From Clytia hemisphaerica (lineage: Eukaryota; Cnidaria; Hydrozoa; Leptothecata; Clytiidae): 64,000 bases of DNA. Below are positions 1-13,100 of the stretch, in pieces. The notes under the pieces were generated by a model. The model was not told the DNA's origin, did no database searches, and worked only from the letters and a program-made list of their open reading frames with translations. Positions within the stretch are counted from its first letter, which is position 1; each line of letters begins with the position of its first letter. A program made the translations under genes and the position numbers. Location: assembly GCA_902728285.1 (NCBI GenBank), contig CACVBU010000865.1, positions 2,013,044 through 2,077,043 on the forward strand, in the 5' to 3' direction.

Positions 1-381
1 TTCAAGGATTAACCCTTTAAGTGCCACGGTCCTTTCTTCAATAGTTATGGTGAAATTTATATAAGAAAAGTAAAAAACATAAAGATCATAAAAATACACC
101 TGTCTTCGTTCAAAAAAGTTGAATGAAAGGGACTAGGTCGGAGTTTTCCAGGGTTGGATGGACGTCAAATTTTTGTCATTGTATTGATACACTCATACTT
201 ACGCTTATTTTGACGGCATTTGATCCCGATAAACTTGAGCCTAATCCCTTTTAAAAGTGTTAAAGCTGATACTGACTAGATGTAAAATATCTTGCAAGAA
301 TTTTCAATGTTTTTCAACTTAAAATGCAATCAGGACAATCTGGATAGTTAAATTATATTGTATGTTGAATATCTGTAATGT
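1..381. other. No gene seen, 1-381
   Basis: AT-rich sequence with no convincing exon, RNA gene or repeat structure. It is the downstream flank of the minus-strand peptide-precursor exon; I see no AATAAA signal on the minus strand close to that stop codon. Confidence 0.5.
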
Positions 382-1069
382 TTATCTTCCTTTGCCAAAA
401 TATTGGTTCTTTGCTTTTTCCCACATGGCTGGTGAAGGGAATTCGTCTTTCCCATGCTTTCCAAGGATGGAATTTCTAATATCCCTCTTTCCAAAATATT
501 GGTTCTTCGCTTTCTCCCACATGGCTGGCGAGGGGAATTCGTCTTTCCCATGCTTTCCGAGGATGGAATTTCTAAATTCTCTCTTTCCAAAATATTGGGA
601 TTTTGCTTTTTCCCACATACCTGGTGAGGGAAATTCGTCTTTCCTATTCATTCCAAAAGCGTCATTTTCAATTTCCCTCACCAGTGACCTCCGAGAGTTA
701 TCTTTTCCAAAATTCTTCCTTCCAAATCTTCTCATCAGGGAATCTCCTCGCTTCCAGATCCCCAGAGAAGGATTTACCCTTAAGATTGAGTGAAGGGAAT
801 CTCCTCGTCTCCAAACACTAAGTGAGGGTGATTCCAAAGATTTCTTCATTTTCGACCCCAGGCTCAGGGAATCGTCTTTCTTTCCAATAGCCAGGAAAGA
901 GGATCGACCTCTTTTGGGAATTCCCCGCCGGGAATCTTTACGATATGTCTCCATAGCTTGTGATTTTGCAGTTTCCCACATTCCACCACTTGGCAAATCA
1001 TTCTCACCATGAGAATTTATCAATTGCTGTGCGTCATTTGGGCCTCTGATGGATAATCCATGAGTATCT
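382..1069 (-). CDS. Candidate amidated neuropeptide precursor, last exon
   Basis: Open reading frame ending in TAA at 382-384. Its C-terminal third contains near-identical 32-residue (96-bp) repeats. Each repeat carries DEFPSPAMWEKAKNQYFGKR followed by a short (I/F)RNSILGK segment. GKR and GK after F or L are classic prohormone cleavage plus C-terminal amidation signals, giving predicted peptides ending in QYF-amide and NSIL-amide. Upstream in the same frame are further dibasic sites and amidation-like ends (SSFLAIGKK, SLMRRFGRK) and degenerate PSxxxW units. The exon probably starts after a TTTCATTTAG acceptor near 1070; the exon with the signal peptide was not found, so secretion is inferred only. 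I do not recognise the peptide family. The final copy ends GKGR-stop. The open frame on the opposite strand is a shadow of the repeat. Confidence 0.62.
395..660 (-). repeat. 96-bp coding tandem repeat in the peptide precursor
   Basis: The block CCAAAATATTGG recurs at about 395, 491 and 587, a spacing of exactly 96 bp (32 codons). The two leftmost copies are almost identical and the third (about 590-660) is more diverged, which suggests recent unequal exchange or gene conversion at the 3' end of the coding exon. Confidence 0.8.
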
Positions 1070-1860
1070 AAATGAAATATTAGAAGTTTAGAAGCTTTGA
1101 AAACCAATGTAGATCTTATTGGACCTAAATAGGAAAGATTGACGTCAAATCTATAAACAAGTCATTCTTAAACTTTACGTGAATATTCATATCTTCAAAA
1201 CTATAATAGTTATATTTATGAAACTTTTTAGGAGTGTTCAAAATTGGCAACTTATTATTACTTTAAAGATTGAAGTCGTACTATGAATAAAATAAGCTAC
1301 TCTACGTCAAAATTTAATTTCCCCTTAAAAATTTAGCGCCGGTGAAATTTCACCAATCTTAGAAAGACACTGGTTAATTTTTCAAAACCTTAAGAATTAT
1401 GAACAAAAATTATACCTTGAAATTGATGACAAAGAAATAGAAGAAAGCCAAACAATAAAAACATATCTGTTGCAAAAAAGTAATTTTCAGTTGACCTCAA
1501 CTTTCAACGTATGAAAATCGGATGAGCAAAAAAAATTCTTTCCTTCGTGACTATGTCACTTCTTCTCTTATTTTGAATTTTGAAATTTTAGCGTGAAACT
1601 AATTTTTAACATCGAAAATGAAACAAAATTTTATAAATTTGAAAAAGAAAAGAAAATCAAGATGGTCTTTCAAAGGTGTCATTCTAAAAAAAAAGTTTTC
1701 TTTAGATTTTGAAATTAAAACAAAAATATTGAATGAGTAAAAAACGAAACTTATTGCGGGACTTATTGATTTAGTCACAACAAAAACTCTGTCAAGAACC
1801 ATGTGACTTCCAAAGTAACATTTTCAAAGGAAAAATATACACATTTTATTTACAAGAACA
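1070..1860. other. No gene seen, 1.07-1.86 kb
   Basis: AT-rich, no exon with convincing splice sites on either strand. On the minus strand this is the expected position of an intron or 5' exon of the peptide-precursor gene, but no signal-peptide-like exon could be picked out. Confidence 0.4.
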
Positions 1861-1861
1861 A

Positions 1862-2070
1862 ACTATATAAGAACATAAGGCTTCGCTGGCCAAAATGTTA
1901 AGAACAAGTTAAGAAAATTTTAAGGCATCGCGTACTCTAAAACAGCCAATTTTTAGGGAAATAGGTAAAAATTGTTTACAAAATGGTGAAATTAAGAACA
2001 TTTTTAGGCTTAAAGCCCAAAAAGTTAAGAACATCCGAAGGCTTAAAAATTTTTGGATGTTCTTATATAA
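1862..2070. mobile_element. Short inverted-repeat element, ATAAGAACATAAGGCTTC family
   Basis: The left end reads ACTATATAAGAACATAAGGC and the right end ATGTTCTTATATA, an inverted pair. Related sequence in the other orientation is found near 8.05-8.16 kb and 11.33-11.64 kb, and fragments at 29.1-29.3 and 44.3 kb. No coding capacity. Probably a non-autonomous DNA element; boundaries are approximate. Confidence 0.5.
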
Positions 2071-3360
2071 AAACGTGTATAAGTTTTAAACACAGCATGT
2101 TTCTCATTTGAAAGAGTTTAGAACTAAGCTAGCTGACAGACAAAGATTCAAAGTCACCGAAAACACTTTTCATTCATATTTTTTCCAAAAAAAACATATT
2201 TTCAAAACATATAAAATTGTTATTAAACGTCATAACCTTTTGAGTTTGATTTTGATAAATACTTTAATTTAAATCCCTCCTGGAGTCAAAATCAAAACTA
2301 TTTGAAAAGTATGATTTTTCAGTGGTAAAATATGGTAAAATATGATAATACTTTTAAAAATCCAAACTGGCCCTTACGAAAGAACAAAAATTGGGCTCTT
2401 CCAGAAAAAATTGAACCACTATTGAGGAGGTTATTCCTCATTTTTTGGACCACCCTGGATTTTCGACCTCGTTTTACTGACCTCCCTTCATTTTTACATT
2501 CAAAAAACCAGATCCTCCTGGATTTTTTATTTTTCAGACCACCCTGGATGTCACACCTCCTCAAAATAGGGGTGCAGACTATTTCTGGAATAGCCCTATT
2601 GACGTTCAGGGACCTTGAGAGATATCTCCTAAGGGTTTTGGCAATTTTTGGTATTAGTTTGGTCTAAAAAATTTGAAATTGTGTCCCTTTAACAAGAAAA
2701 TCTTTTAATTTTTGTTATTGACCTGTGCAGAATCTCTAAGCACACACATAAAGCTTAGAATGTCAATTTCATTCACTTGTTGTCAACTTCTTGGATTGTG
2801 CATTTGTGTGCAACCAACATAATTGTAATCTAAGAATCTCTAAAACGAATGAAACTGATTTATAAAGTGTATTACAGTATTAAAAAACTTCGACCAATTC
2901 CTTTTCATTTAGCCTGGAGATCCATGCTGTGATTTCCCACTGTAAACTTTTTGAGGCAAAAAACTGCCTTACAGCTCGAACCCGCCCTGCATATATCAGA
3001 TCATGAAAATACAGGACGGGTTTCCTGTTTATTTAAATCTACACTTATATACACTGAGCAACGATTTTGCTTGAACCCGACCATTAGTTCTTAAGATAGG
3101 GATTGCATAGGAGTTTACTGTGCGAAGGGTGGAATCTATATGACCTTACTAAAGCAAGAAAAAGTGAAGACGTAATAATTATATACCCCGGCATTTAGAA
3201 TGACGGATTAAATTTAGCTCTTTTTTTCTCTCTGCAAATTGTTTGAAATCTGGCGATAAAACGTCGGTCACGTCTATTGGACGGGAAATTAGTGCCTTCA
3301 GTTAGCTCTCCAATGTTTATAATTTCAAATTTTTTCTCAAAACTTGTCGAAAAGGAACCT
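2071..3360. other. No gene seen, 2.07-3.36 kb
   Basis: Short open frames on both strands around 2.3-2.7 kb lack recognisable domains or convincing splice junctions. A CCACCCTGGAT motif occurs twice (about 2450 and 2540). Nothing else supportable. Confidence 0.4.
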
Positions 3361-3515
3361 TGGGGGGGGGGGGCACTTGGACAAAATGGGTGCCGGGTGA
3401 AATTGGAAAAATAGTTTCTCAAAGGGTTACAAAAACGTCGAAATTCAGTCTCTCAAAGGGTCGATTTTCGAACTTTGGCTTTGACATACCCATTACCTCG
3501 CAAACCTAGTATCAC
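3361..3515 (-). mobile_element. Partial copy of the poly-G-ended element (31.3-kb family)
   Basis: Begins on the plus strand with a run of 11-12 G followed by CACTTGG. Its reverse complement matches the 31,306-31,669 element in order (CTAGGTTTGCGAGGT, GACCCTTTGAGAGAC, CCTTTGAGA). Shorter than the 31-kb copy, so truncated or diverged. Confidence 0.6.
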
Positions 3516-3732
3516 CCCCTTCAGAAAAACCCTTTTCCTTTCTTTTGATTTCAAGAGCTGTTGGCTACTTTTGAACTCCTCGGTAGAAAATTCCTATTAT
3601 CTCCAGAAAGCGATGTGGAATATTAAACGACTTCATAAATTTATCCATGTTCATTTCTCAGACTGTCCTATAATCGGTTGCAATTCACCCTGTTCAAAAA
3701 CACAGACATACAATATTTTATCACAGCTTAAC

Positions 3733-4020
3733 ACCAACGATGGAGAGATATTTATCCAATTTCTATTGTTAGATAAGGTAACCATCACTCCTGCCCATGT
3801 TTTTTGTATTAACCAACCCTCCGATTCCACCCTTGTAGATAAAATGGAGTTAAAATAAAAAAAGAGTTGAAATTTTAGCCAATAGTTTGTCACAAAATAA
3901 AACCTACGGTGGAGAAAAATTTATCCAATTTCTATTGTTAAATAAGGCAAACAACACTCCTTCTCATGCTCTTTGTATCAACCAACCCTCCGATTCCACC
4001 CCTGTAGATAAAATGATATA
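3733..4020. repeat. Tandem duplication upstream of the chitin-binding gene
   Basis: Two copies of a block of about 110-120 bp, offset by about 167 bp, share TTTATCCAATTTCTATTGTTA, ACCAACCCTCCGATTCCACC and GTAGATAAAATG. The second ends about 135 bp before the ATG at 4156, so it may lie in the promoter or 5' UTR of the downstream gene. Confidence 0.65.
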
Positions 4021-4155
4021 AATAACGTTGCAATTTTAACATTTCCATCAAATTATTCGCAGATCTTGAATACCTAACAGGGTTACAAGAGTCTTGGAAT
4101 AATTTCTGTTATTTTGCGCAAATTCTAAGCAGAAGAATATAAACGGGTAGTGAAA

Positions 4156-7100
4156 ATGAAACTGTTCCTTGTTTTGTTGTTAGTGGCAGCAGGTAGGTTA
4201 AACTATAATAGGCTATTTTACAGTCGCTAAGTGTAATGTGCAATCAGGACCACTTCAAGCTAATAACAATTTACTTTTGGTCTTATTTTTAAAAGAATTT
4301 TGAAGATTTTTGCGTCTAACCAACGGGAAACTGTTATCGGGCGCGATCAGTCCTGATTACCCATGATCCATTTCGACTGTGAAGTGGGCTATTCTTTTTA
4401 GCTTTTGAGGAGTGTTTTAGGGATCCAGAATGTAAGTACACCATATAACGTTAGATGAACGCATTGAAACAACGTTGTGTGCCAGCTGGGTCTGGTTGCC
4501 GTTGGAGTGGCCGCTGGGAGTGAAAGATTTTATCCCCTTTTCTATTTGCGTTAGACTGAATGCTGATGTGGAGCGCTACACCTACTCTCAGTTCTCAATA
4601 ACTTAGATCAGATTACCCAATCTAAGCTGCTCATTCGCTGATTTGGTGGTGACCGGGAATCAAACCATCAACCTCAACCCTTGGACTATAAGGCGAATGC
4701 TCTACCGGCTGAGGGCTGAGCTACCCGGTCATTATTGTCTGTAAGAATCCTGATGATACCACTTAAAGAGTTTATTATGCTTCTTTTGGTGTTTCATAGT
4801 CATGTGATGTTAGACTTTACAAAGGGTGGCTGTCCGAAGCTATGAACAGGTCGTTAGATTACTCACAGCTACCTTAGAAAGTAGGATAACTGTACAACCG
4901 TAAGCGCGGCCCTACATTTTCAGCCCTCCCAAAACGCACGACATGGGTTGATTTCAGAGACGGTGTACTGTTAGGGTGTATGAAGTGTGTAAAGTGTATG
5001 AACATAAAAAGTCTTTCAGCAAATCCAAGCATTCATGCCCTAAAATAGATTAAACGTGAGGTTAGATTTGAACAAGTTTGCTTACAGCTCTGGTAATGGC
5101 TGGTACCATGATTGATGTCTAAATGATTTATGTGCTTTAGGTAAAATTCTCTAAACGCTATTTTGATAACCAATAATATTAGGAAGAGGAAAGAAGAGTC
5201 AAGGGAACTTTTATCAAGCGTTTTTGAATTCGATTCGTTTTGTTTTTTCAGTTGCAGCTGTACCACACTGTCCACATGGAGATTGTGATTGCAAATGTCC
5301 ATGCCATCGTGAACTGAAATTGAAAGAACATTCTGACAACCAAGTCCGTGCTGTGTTGAAATCTCTACGAACCATTGATGATGAAGGTAGGTGGAGAAAT
5401 TCCAACCATGTACGAACCCTAGGGTTGCAAGGATTGACCAAAACTCCAACCATGTACGAACCTTAAGGCCTACTTAGACTACACAACAATATATTGGGGA
5501 GCAATATTCGACAATGTATTTTACGGGCCGTAATATTCAGAGCGAACAATTGGTATTTTATTATAAAAAGGAATTTTCTTTCGGTAAACAATTCCCCTAT
5601 ATTGTTGGAATATTGCAAATGAAGCTGACAATATATTGCGTACTCCTTTTATCAATCAAATTATTGCCTGACAATATATTGTGTAGTGTATATAGCCCTT
5701 TAGGGTTGCAAGGATTGACCAAACTTGGCAGGCGTGTCCGAGTAAAATATTCAAAATTGACGTTTAGGGAGAAAAAGCCAGATGACGTACTAAATTCCTG
5801 CATGATAAATGTGGCTTAAAGCTCATAGATAGCCGAACCGTTTTTATGTTGATGCGGTAAAAACAAACCAAAAGACTTCTAAAGAACACAGATCCACTGG
5901 GGCCCTACCACTGACCTTTATATACCCTGGACAAAGCTTCTCAATCCCAGCCAAGCAAAATCTTTGATCGGAGTTTTTTGAAAATTGGTACCCTAATGTC
6001 GGCACTACTCGATAGCGGTGTAAATGCATCGAGAGCGCTAGGTCTACTTTTCCTCAAATTCTTTTGATGATGCAGCGGCGTTAGACGTTAATTTTTAACA
6101 TTGCAATGGCTTCTCCTTGGGTACCAATTCTAAAAAAACTCCAATCAAAGATGGCAGATATTGTTTGGTCCAGGGTTATATAAAGGTCAGTGGGCCCTAC
6201 CCCCACTAGAAAATTTAGAAAAAAAATTCGTTCCCACGGGGAAAAATACCCTAAAGTTTCAGCCTCACTGAAACTTTGACTTTTATATCATCCGCATTCG
6301 ATTTCATTGTTTAGAAATAGCACTCCAAAACCATTCCCGCTAGATTTTTTAACCTTGGGACGATAGAATTTTTATCCCCATTGAGATTTCAATCGAGGTT
6401 TTTATCCCCGCTGTCGGAAAAAGTTTCACCGGGGCCGTGAGATAGGTGTGTTAAAGAGTATCACATTATATTACCTTATGTCATTGGTTCTGTATAATCT
6501 TTTTTACATCAGATGTCTTAGTCAGTGGAGTCTCCACTCAAATTTGTTCGAGTTAAGGAAATTTCGAGTTATAGAGGTTCGAGTTAAATAAGACACTGCT
6601 GTACTCAAATTGACACGATTGACTTTTTCGTGAATTTTTGCCACCTGCAAACCATAGCTACGCAAGAGGAACAAAAATTTGTTCGAGTTAAGGAAATTTC
6701 GAGTTATGGAGTAAGATTTATAAGGCATTGATAACTGAAGGGTTGAGAAAGCTTGTTTGAGTTAAGGAGACGTTCGAGTTAAAGAGGTTCGTGTTAAAGA
6801 AGGCACTACTGTACTCAAATTGACACATCGTGATTTTTCGTGAATTTTTGCCACCTGCAAACCATGAAAATTCTCTGGTTAAGTTTCTACAGTGGAGTTT
6901 CTATAACTACGCAAGAGGAAACACAAATTCGTTGGAGTTAAAGGGACATAATAGTACTGACGAAATTTGTAAACAAACTGTATGCAGCGGGATGCAAAAT
7001 CTAAACAAATGTCACATGTCAAAATAAAAAGTAAAAACAAATATCATTTTGACTGTTTCAATTGTTTTAAAAGTTTGTTTTGGACACTTGATTTAAATTA

Positions 7101-10100
7101 TTCTGTTTAATGACACGTGGTTTGCGCAATGTTTACATTTTAATACTTTTATGTCCCTTTAAGGGAAATTTTACCTACAGAGACTCCACAGCTAAACCAA
7201 AATTGATGATAATTTTTTTTTTATATTCCTATGTTTTTAGCCATTGTGAATTTTTGCGCCAATCTGGAGAATGGCAACTACGCCCATCCAACAGGATGCG
7301 AAAAATATGTCGCATGTGCCAATCACATCGCTTACACGATGCCGTGCCCAGCAGGACTCCATTTCAATCACGTGTTAAACAAATGTCTTGAGCCAGAAGA
7401 AGCACATTGTCTGATGTTTGCTGGAGAAACTACTTTTGCTGCTAAGGGAAGAAAACCAGGTTAGTATTCATTTGGCAAATGTAAGCCAACAATTTAAGAG
7501 CGAACCATGGTGCAGTGGTAGAGCATCCGGCTACGGTTCGCAAGATTGCGAGTCCAATCCCCACCCGGGTCATACCAAAGATTCGCAAAATAGTACTTAA
7601 TGCCTCTCTGCTTGATACACAGCAGTTAAGAGAAGTACCAAGGGTAATTGGAGAAATCCAGGGAGAAAGAGTGGCGTCCTCCTCTTCCTTTGGGTAGATA
7701 GTTATCAAAAGAGGAGCCTTTGGGTCGCCTCCGGCTGTGGTTGCAGAGTTACTTATTTGCTTGGCTGTCATCCATGTAATGTTATGTTCTCGCCCTACTG
7801 AACTGACTTTTTTCTCATTTAAATTCAAAATTCAAAGGTAAAAATTGCACTCCCAAACTATCCTACCTGGACTGAATAACTATCAAAGAACGCCTCAGCC
7901 TCGTCCCCGTGATTTCATACCCACTCGAAATTCAATTTTTAAAAATTGCACTCTAGAACCATCCCCAATGAATTTTTTTGCATGACCTTGGAAGAATATG
8001 ATTTTATCTCCATTAGAATTTCGATTTTCGTCTAAGTAATTCCAAAACTCTTGAAAATATTGGATATTCTTAATATTTTGAGTTTTAAGCCTTAAAATGT
8101 TCTTAATTTGTTCTTAATATTTTGACCATCGAAAGCCTTGTGTTCTTAGATAGAAAAACTTGTATAACACTTAATCTAGCAAGCTAGACGAATAATTCCG
8201 ACATAGCAGAAATAAAGCAAAAAGTAATGGAGGGAATAATTTTAGTTTATACGAACTAAATCCCGTAACAATAATCGTATTATCATATAACGCCTTACTA
8301 CTGTATTACACGCATTATAAACGAATCCAGTCTAGTATAACACCTTTATCTCATCATAGGACGTGTCAGTTTAGCCCATCTTCCATCCGGTTTGATCAGT
8401 CAAGTTCGTTTGGAGCACGTATCAGGATCGGTCACGTGTACACAAAATGTCGCACCAAGCTACTGGGGTTGTAATAATAACCAGGCCACTTATACTTCAG
8501 AGGTAAGTAAGTATCAAAGGTTTTATTTTTACATAAGTGTTCCCGTTTCATATCAGACACATATTTCATATCAGCACAGTGTCTACCTATTGTTATATTA
8601 TGCTGATATGATCAAAAAAATGTTTTTCTTTTCCTCTTACTGACCAATCTTTCTCCACATCTGTGTCAATTCAATGTGAAAAAGCTTGTGAATTGAAAAT
8701 TATGATCAGTAAGCAAACAATATCACTCTTTTTTAAACACAAATCCTTTAAGAGGGAAACCCTCCAAAAAAGTGTTTTGATACTCTGAAATTCAACGAAA
8801 GTTTAACGTGCACCAGTAGAAATGAACGCTTAGAAAAAATCCCCTCGTTGAGAGGTTCAAACTTTAAAGGGAAAATCTATTTGTTTTGCGCTGTCAGCTG
8901 GTGTTTTTATATCATTCTTAAATCGCGTGATTTTCCAATATTTTTCATAACATAGTTTTGTCCCCCCCCCCTCCAGTTAATACCGAGTTTACGTATGTCT
9001 GTTTTTCAGCGACGGAGACGGTAAGGTTCTAATTTGACTAGATCATGACCAACTGAGGACGACGATCATCACTTTTACCGTCCTCGATTTTGCGGGGCAG
9101 AATTGCGGGTTATTCCAAATCGATTCAGTCACTTTACCGTCCTCAAAAGCGCAAATACATAAACTCGCTAATGATTCCATAGCCAGTCTCCATATTAACT
9201 CGATCGAGCTTGCGACTCGATCTCCATTTTGTGTTTGAGATTCTGTAAATATGATATATTTTATATTTCGCACCCTAGCACTTAGTTTGTTTTCCTGTGA
9301 TTCTGATGTGGTCACAAAAAGTCCATCAGAAGGAAAAGAATATGGATGACTCTATAGGTTGGTACAAAATTGATGTAATTGAATCGGTTAATTTGACAAT
9401 AAGATATTTATTCATCTTTACAGATCATTGGAACACTCATTACTGACGCTGTTGAAACGAAAATCTTCGAGAAAGAAAGACTTCCCGGATTTACCGGCAA
9501 CAGCCCATTCATCACTTTCAACTCTGCTGTCATGGATATCCCAGCTGTTCATACTTCGGTATGGTGTAATTCATGTGCTTGTTTTATTCTCCCATTGGAA
9601 AATTGGCCAAAATATTATCCCCAAGACAATCATACTCATATTTTTGTCAACACTGAAAATAATCAGAGAAGCAAATCCGCACTGCAAAACACTGTGCTAA
9701 TTTTTCTATCCCCACTCAATTTCCTGGCTTGAAAACAATAGAATTCAAATCCCCATTCGTAATAGACTTGGGAATATCAAAAAGCCCATCGAGTTTTTGT
9801 CCGTTTCTCCTACCCAGTCTGTGAAAAGGAGGTGTAGCTAGTACACGTCAAAGTGCATTTTTTGACCAGGCCTAGTTAAATTACACGAATCCTTACGCCG
9901 GTCTTTTGACATAAGTGCGTCAAGTGAATTTTTAGACCTGGAGAACCCTTACGCCGACCCCTATTCGCCAGCGACGAACACAATACACATAAGGGTCGCC
10001 GTAAAAAGGGCCGATAAGGTATTATAACTTTCCTTTGTTGTTTACAGGAATTGACTGACTTAGAATTATTGGTTTGGTATAACGAAGACTTCAACCAAGA

Positions 10101-13100
10101 GACCACCAGTGATGATAGCGGTGAACACGTGATCAGAGTCCTTGTTACCATGGATACCGATGTTGACTTGGAGTTGGCCACGAGACAAAGTGAACAGAAA
10201 ACAAGTAAGATATATCGCCCTTCATCTTTTACATTACCCTCAATGAATTGTCGATGTGAGAAGAATCTGCAAAATATTTGACAAAAAATTTCTATCTTTA
10301 GCGTCATTTATATTAAGAAAAACGATCACTTGTTCCATAGTATCCACATACATGTTGGCAAAATGGGCCTTAATTCATCATAAAAACCATGAAATCCCCA
10401 TTGCAAAACTTCACTGAGTTCTCTTACAAAACGAACTCACTTGTAGCTAAGAATTTCTCATTGGGAAATCCTTGTGCGTAATTCCTAGGTTGAAACGATA
10501 CAAGCTGAAGTGTTGCTTACTTACATTGCACCCCTTTGTCACATACCCACTCGGACCCCAGTCCCGCTTGAAAATTTGGCCAAAATCTCGTCCCCAGTTG
10601 GAAAATACCCTGGTATTTTAGCCCCACTGTAAAGTTATGCAAAAATTTCGTCCCCGGTGGGAAAATACCCTGAAATTTCAGCCCCACCGGGAAATTGACT
10701 TTAATGTCATCCCCACTCGAAATTTAATGTTTGAAAGTTGCACTCCATTTCATCACTTCCACTGCATTTTTTAACCTTGAAACAATAACTTTTATCTCCG
10801 CTGAGGAAAAAAGTTCCACCGGGGGTGTGAGTTGTTAAAATGCAAATAAACGCTATTTATTTCAGAGACAGCCCAAGAAGAGATCCCAATGGACGAAGAA
10901 TGCGTTGGACGCGCTGATGGAAACTATATCCATCCTTATGAATGCGGACTCTACTTGACTTGCTCTAATGAAAATACCTATGTCATGAAATGCCCTGCAG
11001 GTAGGGTTTTTTTAGAGATTCGTCTTTCTTTTTAGCAGATAACATCTCAACAGGCACTTAACGTTGTTTCAACGTGCGAGCGTTCACAACGTCTATATAA
11101 CGTTAGATGAACGCTGAAAACAACGTTGTGTGGCAGCCTGGATAGGCGGTTTTACCATGTTGAACTTATTAGAGATTCATCTTTTTGTAACAGATTTAAA
11201 CGAGTTTATCCCTAAAAATTTTATGAATTTTAGTAAAATGTTTTTTACGAATAATAACACCTCTAGGCAGAAAGCTCTTGCATTTACCATCAGGTACCTA
11301 ATATAGGGTATAGTTTAGGAATGTCGTTACTCTTTTGAAGGAAATATTTTTTATTTCGGCATCTTTTGCCTTGACCTTATATTGAATTTTTGAGGTCCTC
11401 CCGCCTTGAGTAAGACTACACGTTTTTTCTTTGATAAGAACATCCAGAATTTTTGAAGCCTTCAGACGTGGCCTTATATTTTCAGGTTTCAAACCAAAGA
11501 ATGTTCTTAATATGTTCTTATTTTCAGCATTTTGAGTATTTTTGTCCATTTTCACACGAAGCCTTAAAATGTTTTTAACTTGTTCTTAAGATTTTAGCCA
11601 CTGAAGCCTTATGTTCTTATATAGTTTGTTCTTATAAAAAAACGTGAAATTCTATTTTCGTGTATCAATTTCTATTGTTGTAGTTCATTTTCTTTCTCTT
11701 TTTGTAGGACTTCACTTCCACTTCGAACTGAACATGTGTCACTATCCAGAAATCGTTCAATGCCAAATTTTAGTTGGACAAGTCACATTCGCTGCTAAAG
11801 GAAACAAACCAGGTATAGCAAAGATTTCCAAAATGGTACTTGATCCCTCTTTGCTTGATGTTCAGCAATTAAGAGAAGGATCAAGGGTAAGCGGGAATCC
11901 AGGGAGAAAGAGTAACGCCTTATCCTATCTTCGGGTAGATAGCTATCGAAAGAAGAGCCTTCGGGTCGACTCCGACTGTGGTCGCAGACTTACTTACTTA
12001 GTAAACTTTGTACGCTTAAAGTATTCTCAACGTGATCGTTATGTGAATACTCTTTACCGGAGTGTATCTCACGTTTATCGCTTCATACTCTGTGCGCACT
12101 CTCTGTTTATTGATAAAAAAGTCCCGTACGGTCAACCTCTGAGGTGAATTATGATTATTGTAAATAGCAATACTCCTCTCATTGTCTCCCTTCTCTCACC
12201 AACACTCCATCGCAGCGGTCGGTTTGAAAAATCTCAAATTAGAAAAGACATTGATAACAGACCCTCTACGGCAATATATTTTGAATTTAGATGCAAGGTC
12301 TATGTACACACAATATATAGAATTGAAACTTAACATAAGCCCCATTTGGCCGAACACCTCTTTATCATAGAAGCTACCAAAACCCTATTAGAAGTTGTAC
12401 TCCTTCATTCTTAACCCGTACTGCGCAAAATGTATATATTTTCTTGATTTAATTTTTTAAATGAGGCTGAAACTAGCTAAAGAGGGCTCTGAAAAGGGAT
12501 TATTTGTACCAAAAAAGTTTGATATTTCGAACATTACCAAACTGACTTAAGTTATCTCACCTAGTTGCTGAGCCAGGGGTATGGCGGGGTTCTGACATGC
12601 TTCAAAATTAAAAGTTCTTAAAATATTAGCTTTTGCTTCTTTTCATCTTTAGGTATCTTTGAAGTAATGATATCTGCTGGTTTAAATTTTAGGTGTCCTT
12701 AAATTGGACAACACTTTGAGCGGCGAAATTACACAAATTCGATTGGACTTTGTTTCTGGATTTGTCAAATGTTCTACCAACAGTGAGCCAAGCAAGTGGG
12801 GCTGTAACAATTCACCTTCATCCAACTTCCCAACTGAGGTACGTCTGAAAATATTCCAGCTAGCACAATACGTTTTTTCAACGTTCATTCAATGTTTACA
12901 ATGTTCACAACGTCCATATAACGTTAGATGAACGTCCCAAAAAATCGTCCCCAGTGGAATATTATACTCCGATTTTTGTCTCCACTAAAAATAATCAAAT
13001 AAACCAACCCTCGCTGCAAAATTTTATGCTATTTTCCTCATCCCCACTGAATTTTCTGACTTAAAAACAATCCCCAGTCATAAAGATATGAAAAAGTCAA

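Larger units (their letters stand above)
7241..10204 (+). other. Module 1 of the chitin-binding gene (exons 3-6)
   Basis: Exon 3 encodes the whole first CBM14 domain; its six Cys have spacings of 13, 5, 9, 12 and 7 residues. Exons 4, 5 and 6 encode the unrecognised domain. Exon phases (1, 0, 0, 1) recur in module 2, showing the gene grew by internal duplication. Confidence 0.8.

Noticed and set aside
362..793. Plus-strand 143-codon frame over the peptide exon
   Set aside because: It mirrors the 96-bp repeat; only the minus strand shows regular dibasic and amidation signals.
4138..4143. TATAAA as promoter of the chitin-binding gene
   Set aside because: Only 13 bases before the ATG, too close for a usual TATA-to-start distance.
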